A stretch of DNA of 29,303 nucleotides from Sperchopsis tessellata. Its lineage: Eukaryota > Arthropoda > Insecta > Coleoptera > Hydrophilidae. A model generated the notes under the pieces. The model was given only the letters and a program-made list of their open reading frames with translations. It made no database searches and was not told the origin of the DNA. Where the stretch lies: the NCBI GenBank assembly GCA_033557685.1, contig JAWQRN010000462.1:1-29303 (forward strand), read 5' to 3'. The translations under genes were made by a program, and so were the position numbers. Positions 9,636 through 20,639 of this stretch are shown one piece after another. Within the stretch, counting starts at the first letter, position 1; every line of letters starts with the position of its first letter.

Positions 9636-10954
9636 CTGTATTTGTTAAGTATAAAATGAGGTGCTTTCCGTTGTAAACCATGTTGAAAATTTTCAAAGCA
9701 CCAATATGTTTTTACTTCTTTGGATATTTAAGGAAGAAACTTCCGAAATGTCTATTTAGAAAACTTAGTCTCTAGACTGCTACACAATTAAAAAATACCG
9801 ATATAGAGGGAAGTAAATATACATTTACTATACCTAAAATGAATGCTGTTTCCACAAATTATGTAGACATTCATGAATTTAGCTTGCACTAAAGCAAAAT
9901 CACATGAGATAATGTTCAAATTTCTTCATGTATGAATTAATAATTTCAAACTAGTTTAACAAAGAACTTTAGTAAAGGAAATTAGTTGATGTTGCTTTGT
10001 TAGGTGAATGTTAGAAAAACTCATTAGTAGCTTGTAGAAGGTATATACAGCGATAGCAAGGGACATTTTCCAAATAAAAATGTGTCTAGAAGACTTAGAG
10101 ATTAGAAAGAGAAAGTGACTGTCAATGAAGAAAACGAACTTAATGTGGTAATGTCAGTATCAAAGATCCTCATTGCAGTGCGTCAATAGCAATAGTAATA
10201 GTAATTTATTATTTTAAGCAAACCCACATAGAACAAATCACTTTAAGTCAGAATTAATTCAAGAATTAAAAGATGAAAAACAATAATTTGTTATAAAATC
10301 AGACAAAACAATTTCAAATCAAAACTTAACGGAATTATAACGGTGTAAAAACACAATACATGCAAAGTCAGAGTTCGGATAAAAATTAAAGTCAGTGTAC
10401 AAAGAATTTCTCCACAGTATAAGTCGTCGTGTTTCATTTTATCTTCCTGATTATGTGCTTAAAGGATGAACAACCACTTCATCTCCACAAGCAAATGGTT
10501 ATACATCTTTATTGCTTGCTATAAATATTGACGTTGAACTGTTGTAAGATAAGCTATGGAGGGAATAGGTGGTTTCCATCTTTCCTGGTTTCATACGAAT
10601 GACTGCCGATTTCTCAATGACTGGAAATGTTTGTGAACATATCCAGCACAATTCAATATATACATTTTAATGAAAGTAGGTATTTTGTTAATTATAAATA
10701 GATTTTTACAAGAATTTTTTTATGCATACTAAAGAAGTTTCCGATGCACTTTTTTTGAAGTTTCAAAATGCATTAACTTTTTCAAGAGTTCCTCCATAAC
10801 ATGATAACATATACAATCCGTGAGTGCACAATATTCTGAAAGCGCCACCCCAACACTCATCTTATTTGTCAAAGTTGTTAGCACAAAGGAGCTAATTCCA
10901 GCAGCTATAGATTCTACGTTGTTTTCAACTGGGATTCTCACCGACAACCCCAGC
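9636..10954. other. Long AT-rich spacer, nothing secure
   Basis: No RNA gene or known protein is seen. A 75-residue minus-strand open frame at 10729-10956 follows directly downstream of a LINE RT remnant on the same strand. It may be decayed LINE sequence, but I cannot match it to a known motif. Short AATAGTAAT-type repeats lie near 10188-10205. Confidence 0.35.
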
Positions 10955-11565
10955 AAATAGTGTTAAAAACAAGTATAAGCAGTTCGTGCCTGATTTGCAG
11001 CATTAATTGTTTGTTTCAAGTCTTTGCAGAATAATTTGCGAAGTTGGTTTTCCTTTTGTTTAGGTGCACAAACTAGAAGAATAATCTCATCAGCTTAAAG
11101 GGATATGGGTACTTCAACTGCAGATCGTTCATAAATGTTATGAAAAGGTGTGGTCCCAATATACAATCTAGCGGAATACTACTTTCAGAAGTTAGTCATT
11201 GGGAATATACATCACAGCCATCTCCATCACATGCTAATATTCTTTGTTTTAAGTTATTCTAGTGATCTTTTAGGAACTTAACAGTTAGTACCCCATAGGA
11301 CTCAAGCATCTGAAGTTGGTCATATTTTAAATTATCAGAAGCCTTGAAACAATCAAGGTGAACTCCTGCAGCTCTCATTTTATCATTCAAAAAGATCAAG
11401 ACATGGTCAAGTAACTCATAGTGGTTTCTGTTTTTTCCCCCTTGTGAAACCATTGTGCACTGTTAATAAGATTGTGGTTTGTGATTAATTTGCTAGCACA
11501 TTTTTAAAGATATTATTCGGGGTAGGTAATAATGCAATTTGGTCTATAATTGAAGGGGTTGGCGC
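10955..11565 (-). pseudogene. Antisense LINE reverse transcriptase fragment (Jockey/CR1-like)
   Basis: Read on the minus strand from 11565 downward, the order of motifs fits an RT domain. FNYRP appears first, then NNIFKNVLAN, then HNGFTRG/SQGGKNR near 11450 (normally GFRKGRST). Next come AGVHLDCFKASDNL near 11360 (normally GVFLDLSKAFDTV), LESYGV, then CILGPHLFITFMNDL near 11160. Last is ADEIILLV near 11090, where the catalytic ADD has become ADE. Frameshifts occur near 11470, 11250 and 11110. The endonuclease and the C-terminus are missing or unrecognisable. The conserved block order makes this secure as an RT relic; the exact clade is not. Confidence 0.78.
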
Positions 11566-12155
11566 AAAAAGCAGGCAGATCAGAAGCTAAATACGAGATA
11601 TCATAGATGGAGACTCACTCTTTGATGCAAAAAAACAAATTAGCTTCGGAGCAGTCTGGTTCTTCTGCCAAATTATAGATGGCGCTATCTCCACTCAGAA
11701 CAGCTGGTTCATTTTATGAGAGGATTTAAGCCATCCCGTCTTAACCTTATTTGTTACTTATCTTGTTTATCCTGAACTGTTATACGTTTCATCTGCATTA
11801 CTTCTGGCAAATTGGAATATCCAAATGCCCAAAACCAAACAAACAAATCTGCGTTACTTTATGTGTAATTTAAAAAATTAAACTAAAGATAGAGAAAGTG
11901 ATAATACAACTTTATTTCAGCATAAACAACATATAAATGTCAAACTATTGGAAATTAAATTAAAACACATATAAACACGAAACTACAACGCATACAGATA
12001 TATTAAAAATAAAATGTATAAGGTATGGAATATTCATCATATAAACCTGCAGTACACAGGTCGTCCAATCCAAATTCCTGCGCTCACTACATGACCGTGT
12101 GGTGGCATTTCTTTTTGCCGACGTTACGTCAATCATTGCACGGGACATTATCAAG
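11566..12155. other. Unassigned spacer
   Basis: No recognisable gene or RNA. Weak open frames overlap here on both strands without motifs. The 11566-11760 part has higher GC than its surroundings and may be further 5' LINE sequence, but no RT or endonuclease motif is readable. Confidence 0.35.
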
Positions 12156-12287
12156 ACATGTAACTTTAAAAGGCGCTAAATGTAGACTGCCATGTAGCTC
12201 TATAAGAGCTATATGTAGGCAGATATGTATCTCTAAAAGTTGCGTCGTATAGACACATGTAGCTCTCAAAAATGTTAGTTGTAGACT
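12156..12287. repeat. 33-bp minisatellite, four units
   Basis: Four consecutive 33-bp units start at 12156, 12189, 12222 and 12255. Each follows the pattern (a/c)ATGTA.CTCTAAAAG...TA.ATGTAGAC. Units differ from one another by roughly 20-35%, so the array is old or diverged. The period is exactly 33 across all four by counting. Unit 2 contains an inner hairpin, TAGCTCT/AGAGCTA. An ORF across the array has no known homology. Confidence 0.75.
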
Positions 12288-13883
12288 GATTTAACTACTT
12301 GTGTGATGATCATACTTAGCGGCGAAGCACCCCAGTCTCCTGTGAGGTTCTCCTACAGACAAACAGGATATGTGATGTCTCTGTCCTAGAAGTCTGAAAG
12401 CACACGGAATCAAAAAAAGTTACGTTGCACAGTGCTCACTCATTGTTCAAAAAGTAACTATGTTCTACCGCCTTCTGTAGAGGTTTGCCAGTTTAACAAG
12501 AGAATCGTGTTAAAAAGCTCTGGTAAAAGTTCTGGAAACAGGCCGACAAGATGTAAGTGGATGCACTCCAGCGGGAAATCAAGGGGTGTATTCAGGCACA
12601 CCAGGAACAGACATGGCCCGATACAAGCCAATGTTGATGATTGACTTGGCAGTGCACTAGAAGATTGCTGAAATCAGCTGAGGTGCATCAGGGACTTGTT
12701 GGTGATGATGGAACTCTTGTCTTTGATATTAAAGGTTGTTACCCTCAGTACCAATTATTAAGATAAATCTAGTTTCTGGCACTCTACATATCTTGCCTTT
12801 GGATGTGGAGCTACTACAGACTATCAAAGTTCTAAAATGAAAAAAATTGAATATCTTATTGAAGCCTTAAGTAAAAATTTATAGTATTTTTTTATTAACA
12901 GTAAATAAAGACATGAGCACCACGAACGATAGCGTTAAATAATAGTCAACTTGTGACTTAAAACCTTACATATAACCAATAGAAAAGCAAAAATTAAAAA
13001 TAAATTACAAAGTCAAAATGTAAAAAACAACTGCCGCTTATAATTTCGTTGTATTTCATTGCAAGTGTAACGCATAATGTAGAATTATGCATTATATTTT
13101 ACTAGGTATTATCACATCAAATGTGAATTTTAAACAGGTACAATCAGATAGTTTTATAAAACTTTTATTCAAATATAGAAATGGCTGATCTGTATTTAAC
13201 TGTACAAAATTTGTTATATCGACTAATGTTACAAAGCATCTAAGCCAATTTTTATATGTAGAACAAAAACAGTCATTAGAATATAAAGAGAAGCAAATAA
13301 TAGCCATGTTCGCCTCAGAGCTGGTAAAGCAGTAGAATCGAAAATGGTAGACATGTACCAAATCTAATGTTTGACAGTGATCAGATGTGTGAAAAATAGA
13401 TATGTTTTTACTGCCTTTTTCATTCACCTTACAAAACTATATTCTTAGTTCTCTACATATAAATTCCAATATAGGTATCTGTAGGTCTCGCTTGATGGGT
13501 GAAACAGTGATGTGAATGGTTAAACGCAATGTTCATAATAAAAATTTACTAATCTAATTTGATTCTAAAAAGAAATAAATTTAGTCTGAATTTGTTGCGC
13601 ATATTTTAGTGCTTTTCTAAAAAAAAGATAAGGGAGGGCTGTAAAAACTAATTTAACTTCAGACACAATTCTCTCGCCCCAGGCCCTTGTCTCTGTTTCA
13701 CTGGAATTAAGGCTTGCAACTTATTGATAAACATTGAGGGGACATTTTGTATATGAAGGGGTGTGCCTGTTCATTTCATTGCGATTTACTTTGAAGCTTA
13801 ATAACTAAAGTTATCTAGATATTTTATTTATTATTGTATATGTATTTAAAAAAAATTAAATAAAATTGGTTCTCTTGACTTGT
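12288..13883. other. Unassigned spacer
   Basis: No gene recognised. A 111-residue minus-strand open frame at 13092-13427 has no domain and lies in AT-rich DNA, so I do not call it. I searched here for the missing last mRpL21 exon, looking for the reverse complement of a QT-LRINSIE-type ending after an acceptor, and did not find it. Confidence 0.4.
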
Positions 13884-14581
13884 AAAGTCCCAATAGAGCG
13901 CAAGATTTAAATTTCGCGACATTTTTTTCTTATAAGGTTTGCAGCTTTAAAAATGAAAAATGGACAAAGTTTTTACTGAAACACTTCGTGTAATTTTCGG
14001 TCGAAATAATGGTCCATGAGTCATCAATTCAAAGATACTTAAACTTAAAAAATTTTAGGAAACTGGTTCGATTCCGGACAATAAGTCACCCATGTGTCCT
14101 TGTAGCGGGCGTTCACTCGCAAACATAGCCGCAGTGAGAGAAAGTGTTACTGAAACCCCGGGGACATCAATTCGTCATCGTTCAGAAGAATAAGGCGTTT
14201 CAAGAAGCATCTTACAGCAAAATCTCGTGAAAGATCTGGATCTGCATGCCATCAAGATCTAACTGAGTGAACAGAATTTGTTAATTGCTTGATGGAACAT
14301 CAGCTAGTGAACGACAATTTTGGTAAGATCAGAACTGGCCAACAAGATCGTGTGATTTGACACCAAGCGACTTCTATCTTTGGTTTTTCTTTGAAGTGTC
14401 ATGTATATGCCAATAAACCACAAACAATTCCCTAATAACTAATATTTATTTATTATCAAAAGAGCAAGAGTTTGCCAGCAGTGCGTGGTGCGCATTTGTC
14501 TGATATTTTGTTCTATACATAATACATTTGTACTTTACAACGAACTAAAAATATTATCACTTTTCTTATTGGGACACCTTT
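13884..14581 (+). mobile_element. Internally deleted mariner-like (IS630-Tc1) element
   Basis: Inverted ends AAAGTCCCAATAGAG (left, near 13885) and TTCTTATTGGGACACCTTT (right, 14563-14581) bracket a decayed transposase. Its plus-strand frames show an N-terminal helix-turn-helix region, then LVRFRT. Next comes a block like AAVRESVTETPGTSIRHRSE near 14126-14190, and DLDLHAIKI near 14235. After a deletion comes WPTRSCDLTPSDFYLW near 14337-14385, the conserved block before the last catalytic acid of DD34E-type transposases. The first two catalytic aspartates fall in the deleted part. Stops and frameshifts confirm a dead copy. It was a cut-and-paste DNA transposon about 1.2-1.3 kb long when whole, by analogy with the family. 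Confidence 0.8.
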
Positions 14582-14871
14582 AGTAAAAGTTTTTTTTATT
14601 CCCACCACTGGTTCACTCATATTTGTTAGTCAACATGTTAGAAACAGTGAACTATAGTCATAAATTATTGCCAGTTCAAATAATTAAGAAAAATTTCAAA
14701 ATATTATAACAGCATCACTTAAACATAATTTTTTTCCAACTATGCTCAAAATATAATACTATACTTCTAGGATAGCACCTTAAAAAAATAGGTGGGATCT
14801 TAGGAAATTGCCAATGTTGTGCAGCTCTACGTAAAACTAGAGAAAACCTCAATAATAAGATTAATACTCAC
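14582..14871. other. Putative intron 3 of mRpL21 (near donor)
   Basis: AT-rich sequence directly downstream, on the minus strand, of the exon-3 donor. No coding motif is seen. Intron 3 must extend through at least this region. Confidence 0.5.
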
Positions 14872-15028
14872 AGTTAATTCTCTTATACTGCTTTCTCCTC
14901 TTCTTCCTAAAGTGTGCTTTCGTATGAGAAAGAGTTTTTTCGATAATTGTGGCAAATACACTCGCAAGATCTGTTTGAACCATAGGCTTTCCAATTAAAG
15001 TAAAATTTTCAGCACCAACCAATAGTAC
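14872..15028 (-). CDS. mRpL21: mRpL21 (bL21m), coding exon 3
   Basis: On the minus strand an acceptor (TTATTTTAG) precedes 15028 and a strong donor (GTGAGT) follows 14872. The exon gives 52 codons plus one base: VLLVGAENFTLIGKP, then VFATIIEKTLSHTKAHFRKK and a basic end QYKRIN. This is the conserved C-terminal half of ribosomal protein L21 (VLLVG-x-x-FTLIGKP, ATVIEKT-x-x-K-x-x-x-F-KKRK). It enters in phase 0, exactly matching the end of exon 2. The final coding exon, normally 20-40 residues with an LRINSIEI-like end, was not found. No disabling change is seen. Confidence 0.93.
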
Positions 15029-15578
15029 CTAAAATAATATTTAAAAAAGTAAATGCAAACATACAAAAATTAAATCAAACTGTTAGGTTGCTTTTGTTAT
15101 TAAGAGTTTAAGACTCATCTGTAGGATTAAATAAAATATGTTAAAAGAAAAATGAGTTTACACTTTGTTTCCCATAATACAGAGTATAGGTATAATAATT
15201 TTTTTAAGCTAATGAAATTTTATATATGTACATGGATATTATTGTGCGGAGAAGTTATAAAAATAGGTTTTCTTGCGAGTTATCAGTCTATTTCCACCGT
15301 TTGTAGAATTTCAATGAAGAATAGTAAATCACCAATGCAACGTTTTGATCCGACATTATTATTCTCTGGACGAATCATACTTAGATTAACAATTTTAAGC
15401 ACCATCACCTTATCTATAGAACAATCATACAGATGTTATTTATTATATCTGAGAAACTATATTAAGCAATACAGTTATTTTTATTTGTTACGAATGTGTA
15501 GAAAGAAGTGAGATCCACTTGCCTGCATTTCTATGTTTGGCTGGCTTAACCCTTGTTGTGCCATAGGAAGTAAGCTGG
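15029..15578. other. Intron 2 of mRpL21, right after exon 3
   Basis: A 119-residue plus-strand open frame (15152-15511) lies here, antisense to the gene, with no recognisable domain. The opposite strand also has a ~40-residue open stretch near 15280-15410. I consider both to be chance or old transposon sequence. Confidence 0.4.
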
Positions 15579-16630
15579 TTCTTTCAGATTTTGACAAGTC
15601 TAATTTTACTCTTTAGGACCATGCTTTTAGTGAATGACCTAATTAGAGTAAAATTCTTAGCATAATGATCTTTATTATTCAGCTACAGTTTATGTAAATG
15701 CCGCTCTAAGTGAACCCGAAGATTTGATTGATGTTTGTAGGTTGAGTTTATTTGTATTTGTGTTTTAATACTTGATAAATCAAATATCGAGCAAACCGGT
15801 CAAGTCAATATATTAAATGTAGAAATCAAATAAGTTTTGAAAAATTAAGGGAAACAAGCCCAAGTGCAGTGGACACGTGTTTCCGTCATTAAGACATCAG
15901 CACTGCTCTTGTTAGTAATTATCTGTACCCTACGTACGAATACATGTTTGATTTCTTGTATATATGTCTTGAGATTGTGAGTGTGCATATTATGAGAGGT
16001 ATCGCAATGTTTCAAAGTTGCAATTGAATAATCAATACGCTAATTAGATATTAATCTACACGAAATTGCCATTTTCGTATTAGAATAAGAATTTGTTACA
16101 TCCTTGGCCGTTGAATGTGTCATTCATGTCAATATATTAAATGCAGAAATCAAATACGTTTAGAAAAATTGAGGGAAACAAGCCGAATAGCGAATTTTTA
16201 TTTCTATTTCTTTTTTAAATTTTTCAGGAATTGCTTCATAGGGGATATGTATTGTGTTTGTTCGTTCTGCTGTTGACTGGAGTTTCCTTATGTCTAGATC
16301 CTGTGTAGGATAGCCATTATCAACGTATCATGCTGTTTTTTTCAGATTTTGTCAAATCTGATTTTACTCTTTAGGACCGTGCTTTTAGTAGCTAATTAGA
16401 GCAAAATTCTTAGCATAATGATCTTTATTATTCAGCTACAGTTTATGTACATGCCGATCTAAGTGACCCCGATGTTTGTAGGTTGAATTTATTTCTGTTT
16501 TTCAGGAATTGCTTCATAGGGGATATGTATTGTGTATGCTGGTTCAGTGAGGTTCTGGTCTTGGCTGCAGTTTCCTAATGTCTAGATCCCGTAATGGGAT
16601 ATCCATAATCTATGTGTTTCTAATATAGAA
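15579..16630. repeat. Mosaic of interspersed direct duplications A-B-B'-C-A'-C'
   Basis: Module A (15579-15765) recurs as A' (16336-16500), sharing ACTCTTTAGGACC and AATGATCTTTATTATTCAGC. Module B (15809-15862) recurs as B' (16129-16184), sharing TCAATATATTAAATG and GGGAAACAAGCC. Module C (about 16190-16325) recurs as C' (about 16485-16625), sharing TTTTTCAGGAATTGCTTCAT and GGGGATATGTATTGTGT. Copies are about 85-90% similar by eye. No protein is encoded. It lies within intron 2 of mRpL21 and may be a decayed repeat that grew by nested local duplication. Confidence 0.8.
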
Positions 16631-16890
16631 TCCTCTTCACTGTGTAGTATTTCTTTATTGAATGCAAAAATTTTTGATTTCTAGACATCTTGCTGGTACA
16701 AGTGTGCTATATTTAAATAAATAAATAATACATAGTACTTTATTGGCATCATCAAAAATACAAAGTAACAAATTTTTCGAATTAAATTTAGTAATATGAT
16801 GCCAATATGAATCTATAAGAATGGTTTCTCTGGATGGAAACCATGTAGTTTCTGAAAAGTGTGTATATAAATATGAATTGAGACCCATAA
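16631..16890 (-). repeat. Probable LINE 3' tail ending in an (ATTT)n microsatellite
   Basis: On the minus strand the sequence reads GATGATGCCAATAAAGTACT and then a run of TATTTATTTATTTA near 16716-16735. A GATGCCAATAAAG-type end followed by a tetranucleotide repeat is typical of LINE 3' ends. A 77-residue open frame across it is not protein-like. The assignment rests only on the tail form. Confidence 0.45.
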
Positions 16891-17079
16891 AAAAAATTAT
16901 TTAGATCCATGGCCCCCCTCCCTCGAAAAGAAAAAATTACACGTTTTATTTATATACTACTATTAATTAAAATTATAATTATTACATAGCACAATTTTAA
17001 AACTTATTATTTTTTACATAGGTAATTAGTTTGTTAGTTATCAGACATTATTAACAACATTAGGTTTAAATATTATATA

Positions 17080-18730
17080 AATAAGTACAGTTCCTAACAT
17101 GAAGATAATTCCATTTAGCAAGATCCTTGTGCCTGATGCATACGAACAAGTTTGTGAATATCTCGTTGGAGTGTGATTGAAGATCACCTCTGTTGTCAAT
17201 ATCAAGACGGTTACGAGTTTTTGATAACAAATGAAAAACTCGACCTAAACCAGATTTCACTAGATACGAAGTAGGAACGCCAAAAAAACAATTTTGCCTT
17301 ATTCCAAAGCGGTGGAAACTTATTAGCAATGTCCCTCACATCCAGAAATTCTGTTTGTTGGATTTGTTTTTAGCCTGAGCTGTTATATCACTCGGCAGCT
17401 CAAAGAGAGATTCTTGCAATGTGATATCACCTTCAATGGCATCCACCCCGAATGGATCTACCACCCAGTTTGGTACAATCATTTCTAGCAAGTCACTGAA
17501 TCGGAGTTGCAATTCTGAGTTAAGGATAACCAATGATAGAAACTGTATAAATATATGTCGTCCGAAATTACTCCAGAATAGTTTCCCAAGAAAAGCCATA
17601 ATGGCTTCTTTGCATGATATAAGATTGCTGTTCTTTCCTCGTAAGTCTTTGTTCAACAAATTTAACTTTTCAAATATGTCTGATACATAAAATATGTCAC
17701 ATTTAGTAGCAATCTCTTCTCCAAGCGGTTTATCACCTAAAAATGATACAATGCTCTCCCAAAGTATAACAAAATTACGAAGACAATTTCTTTTTGCTAA
17801 CTATCTAACTTCTGAATGCATTAGTCATTGCTGAAAATTATCCTTATTTTCCTCGAAAAGTTGTCGAAACAGGCGATTTTGAAGTGCATTTGTTTTGATG
17901 AAGTTGATAGTTTTTACTACAACAGCAAGGGTTTCATAAAAACGTCCTCCGAATTTCTTTTAAACTAAATGTTGGCAAAACAGCATTTTTCAAATGAGCA
18001 ATGAATCAGTTGCACAGGCAATGACATTTTTTAGAGGAATATTATTTTCCTTGAAATAATGACTACTTCAAATATTGTTTCACCTTTAGTGTCTGTCTTC
18101 AGCTTTCGAGCAAAAAGCATTTTCTCGCTGAGCTGATGGTCATTAAAAAACCTTACATATGCCATCAGAAGGACATCATTAGCCTGTAAAGTGGATTCAT
18201 CAATTTACAAAGCAAACTTCTTGACTTTCAGCTGTCCAACTAGTTGTTTTTGCACATCAGCCATTTCATCAATGCGTCTTGATACTGACGAGTTATTCAA
18301 AGGAATTGTTTGGGTAATTTCATGTGGACTCTAATTCATAACCGATGAATTTACAATACAAACTGCAGGCAAAATTAATGATTCACCAACATTATTGAGG
18401 AGGCTTGCCAGTTTTTGCAATTAACTTGGATATCTCAAATGCTGCAAGTAAACCATTGTCTAGTTTGGTCGAGTTTTTACCAAACATTTGTTTTATTGTT
18501 GTTCTTGATTTGAAATTAACAGTTAATTGTTTAAAGTAATTCAATGGTGCGGCTTTTCTGTAGTTATGTGTTGTTTCCAAATGTTTCTGCAGCTTACACA
18601 GTGTCATGCTGTCATTTGGAAGAGTAGCCATGTATATTAGACATCATTTTTCTTGTGGTAAAAGAATAAAACCAAGAGCAAGGTACTCAACGGAATATTA
18701 ACGACATTTTTTCTTTGCCACGTTAGCCAT
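17080..18730 (-). pseudogene. hAT transposase pseudogene, ZBED5/SCAND3-like
   Basis: Read on the minus strand from an ATG at 18730. An N-terminal EYLALGF and a degraded BED-finger region give LCKLQKHLETTHNYRK near 18600. FEISKLIAKTGKP follows near 18420, then ESLILPAVCIV, then SVSRRIDEMA near 18270. KKFAL-stop-IDEST follows near 18220-18200, then LFARKLKTDTKGETIF near 18120-18065. Further down are LLNKDLRGKN near 17655, LQLRFSDLLEM and VPNWVVDPF near 17470. The C-terminal dimerisation block is TSYLVKSGLGRVFHLLSKTR near 17275-17215, then NRGDL. This is the hAT family domain order. Stops and frameshifts break it. It lies in intron 2 of mRpL21 on the same strand. Clear terminal repeats were not found. 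Confidence 0.87.
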
Positions 18731-19840
18731 TGGTAATCTGATATGAAAAAATATTTAACAATGGTACAATGCAAATACTCGTAACATTGAAATCTTCTAT
18801 ACAGAACAAGTTTATAATAGTTATTTTACAAAAATTGTAAATGGGAATGAAAAGTTTATGTACTCAAAGCAATTTGAGTTTGTAAATCAGAACCCATCAA
18901 AATGTATATATAAATCAAGAAAAAAATAGTTTACTATAATACTAGAAGTACGTACTCCACAGATTTTTGTAAAAGCACAAGTATACTTGAACTTTTAACA
19001 GAATTAAAATCCATGATCGGGGTAGTTACACTGTAAGGATAACAGATTTAAGTTTATGGTAGGGATGCAATTGCAAATAACAATACTTTTTTATAGCTGT
19101 AGCTAAAATTGCCAAAAGGGAAAGTGTTTCAGGTAGGTATTTATAATAGGGTGTCCAGGCCTAGGTAAAAAAATCAGAATAATTTATGGTGCAATAAAAC
19201 ATTTTAGACATAAGTTGTTTTGAAAGTTTATTGTCTTCTACAAATGCATCTTGGTAGAAAGGTAACAAAGATGAGGGTATGGGGCTATTGTATACCTTTT
19301 AATGGCCTACGGCAGCGAATCTCAGTCCATTGCCATCAATATTATTGTATATTAGGTACCTATATTATAATTTCCATTCCATGGTTTTATTTCTTTTTTA
19401 AATTTTTAAGATATTGTTGAAGTGGTTTGATGACTATTATATTTAATCTGGTATTTTCTTTGTCATTGTAAATTGTAATTATTTGTTCACCTTAGATTTC
19501 TGTAAAACGTCTTTTACTGACTACTCAATTTATTTTCATTAACACTCTGTTGTTGACCCAAAGTTGGTTTTAAACTACAACTCCTGGTTTTGTTCACTGG
19601 TACATAGAGCAAGCTTATTATGATACGTGCCGTTACTATCGTGTCCATTATCCGCTCAGGGTTAACAACTATATTTTGATTATAAGATTGATTTTGGGCT
19701 ATAGCACCCAGAACTGCAAGACTGCAGGTCCTTCTCATCATAAAAGTGCATATTCTCATTAGAGTTCAAAAACACTGTTCATTCTCATGTTCATGTTATC
19801 AGTGTGGTGGACTTAAAAATAGTATTTGACATATTTATAT
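18731..19840. other. Intron 2 of mRpL21, unassigned
   Basis: No coding match. Two open frames (19220-19420 plus, 19514-19759 minus) lack motifs. The sequence may include the 5' non-coding end of the hAT element, but no inverted repeat to 16900-17060 was recognised. Confidence 0.4.
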
Positions 19841-19926
19841 CCTGAAAATGTCCCTTGCAACAGTGGACGAAACGTCGGCACTTGTTAGAGCCTCTACATG
19901 GTTTCCACCCGGAAACAACATTCATA
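19841..19926 (+). ncRNA. Hammerhead ribozyme-like repeat, probably inactive
   Basis: The motif order resembles a minimal type I hammerhead. CTGA is at 19842-19845, and a potential stem II pairs GTCC (19850-19853) with GGAC (19865-19868). GAAAC follows at 19869-19873, directly followed by GTC, the usual cleavage triplet. Hammerheads with very short stem III are known from Penelope-like retroelements. The conserved CTGANGA core is CTGAAAA here, a change of an essential G, and one extra base precedes stem II, so activity is doubtful. The sequence from 19851 to 19924 recurs, reverse-complemented, at 29230-29303, showing that this is a dispersed repeat. Confidence 0.45.
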
Positions 19927-20639
19927 TAGATACTAACCGTGGAAGTCTATTAAATTTAATATTTATATCCTGTTTATTTATCAAGAACTTTTCTGTATTT
20001 ACGTATCCTTTGATGAATTAACACAGCTGTGTGTCTGGTATATCCATTTTTTCTCCACTTCATCTATGTACTTGAGTGTTACTACTAATTAAAGATTTCT
20101 TTACAAGTCCTACTACTGTTTTTTTCACTAGACTATCACACTATATTTGTTCTCTGCCTGATGCAAGTGTTTCTTCACAGGATCGTTTCATTAGTTGATT
20201 TATTACCTCACAAAATTTTTATAAACAATGGAAATAAACTAACAAAATACAGTTAAGAATGCATTCTTGCCAGATTTCAAACAACTCATACAACTTTGTA
20301 TATTTTTAAAAGCAATATAAATATTTTTTTAATTAATTTGGTTGACCTTGACATGAGTCATCTTGCCTAGCTCTATGTATAAAATAAAACAATTACAAAG
20401 TAGTTTTTAAAACATTCAACATCACTGTAAGATATGTACTCAATAAAATTTCTATTCAAAGAACAAAACTGAAAATCCTATTGAATGAAAACATTTAATT
20501 ACAAGTATACTAAAAAGGATAAAGGTTGCCAGTGCAGTCTGTCACGGCATATTTGCTTAAAGACAATCACAGGGACAGACTGCTGAAAAAAACATATGGA
20601 GACAGTTAGTTTTAAACTGGAATCCGACTAAAGAATTAA
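19927..20639. other. Intron 2 of mRpL21 with one 10-bp stem hairpin
   Basis: No gene is seen. GCAGTCTGTC (20534-20543) and GACAGACTGC (20574-20583) form a perfect 10-bp stem with a 30-nt loop. It lies just past the end of the minus-strand LINE fragment, so it may belong to that LINE's 3' UTR. Confidence 0.5.

Noticed and set aside
13092..13427. 111-residue minus-strand ORF
   Set aside because: Considered as the missing mRpL21 terminal exon or a separate gene. It has no L21-like motif, no defensible acceptor in the right phase and no known domain.
15152..15511. 119-residue plus-strand ORF next to mRpL21 exon 3
   Set aside because: No recognisable domain, AT-driven composition, inside an intron on the antisense strand.
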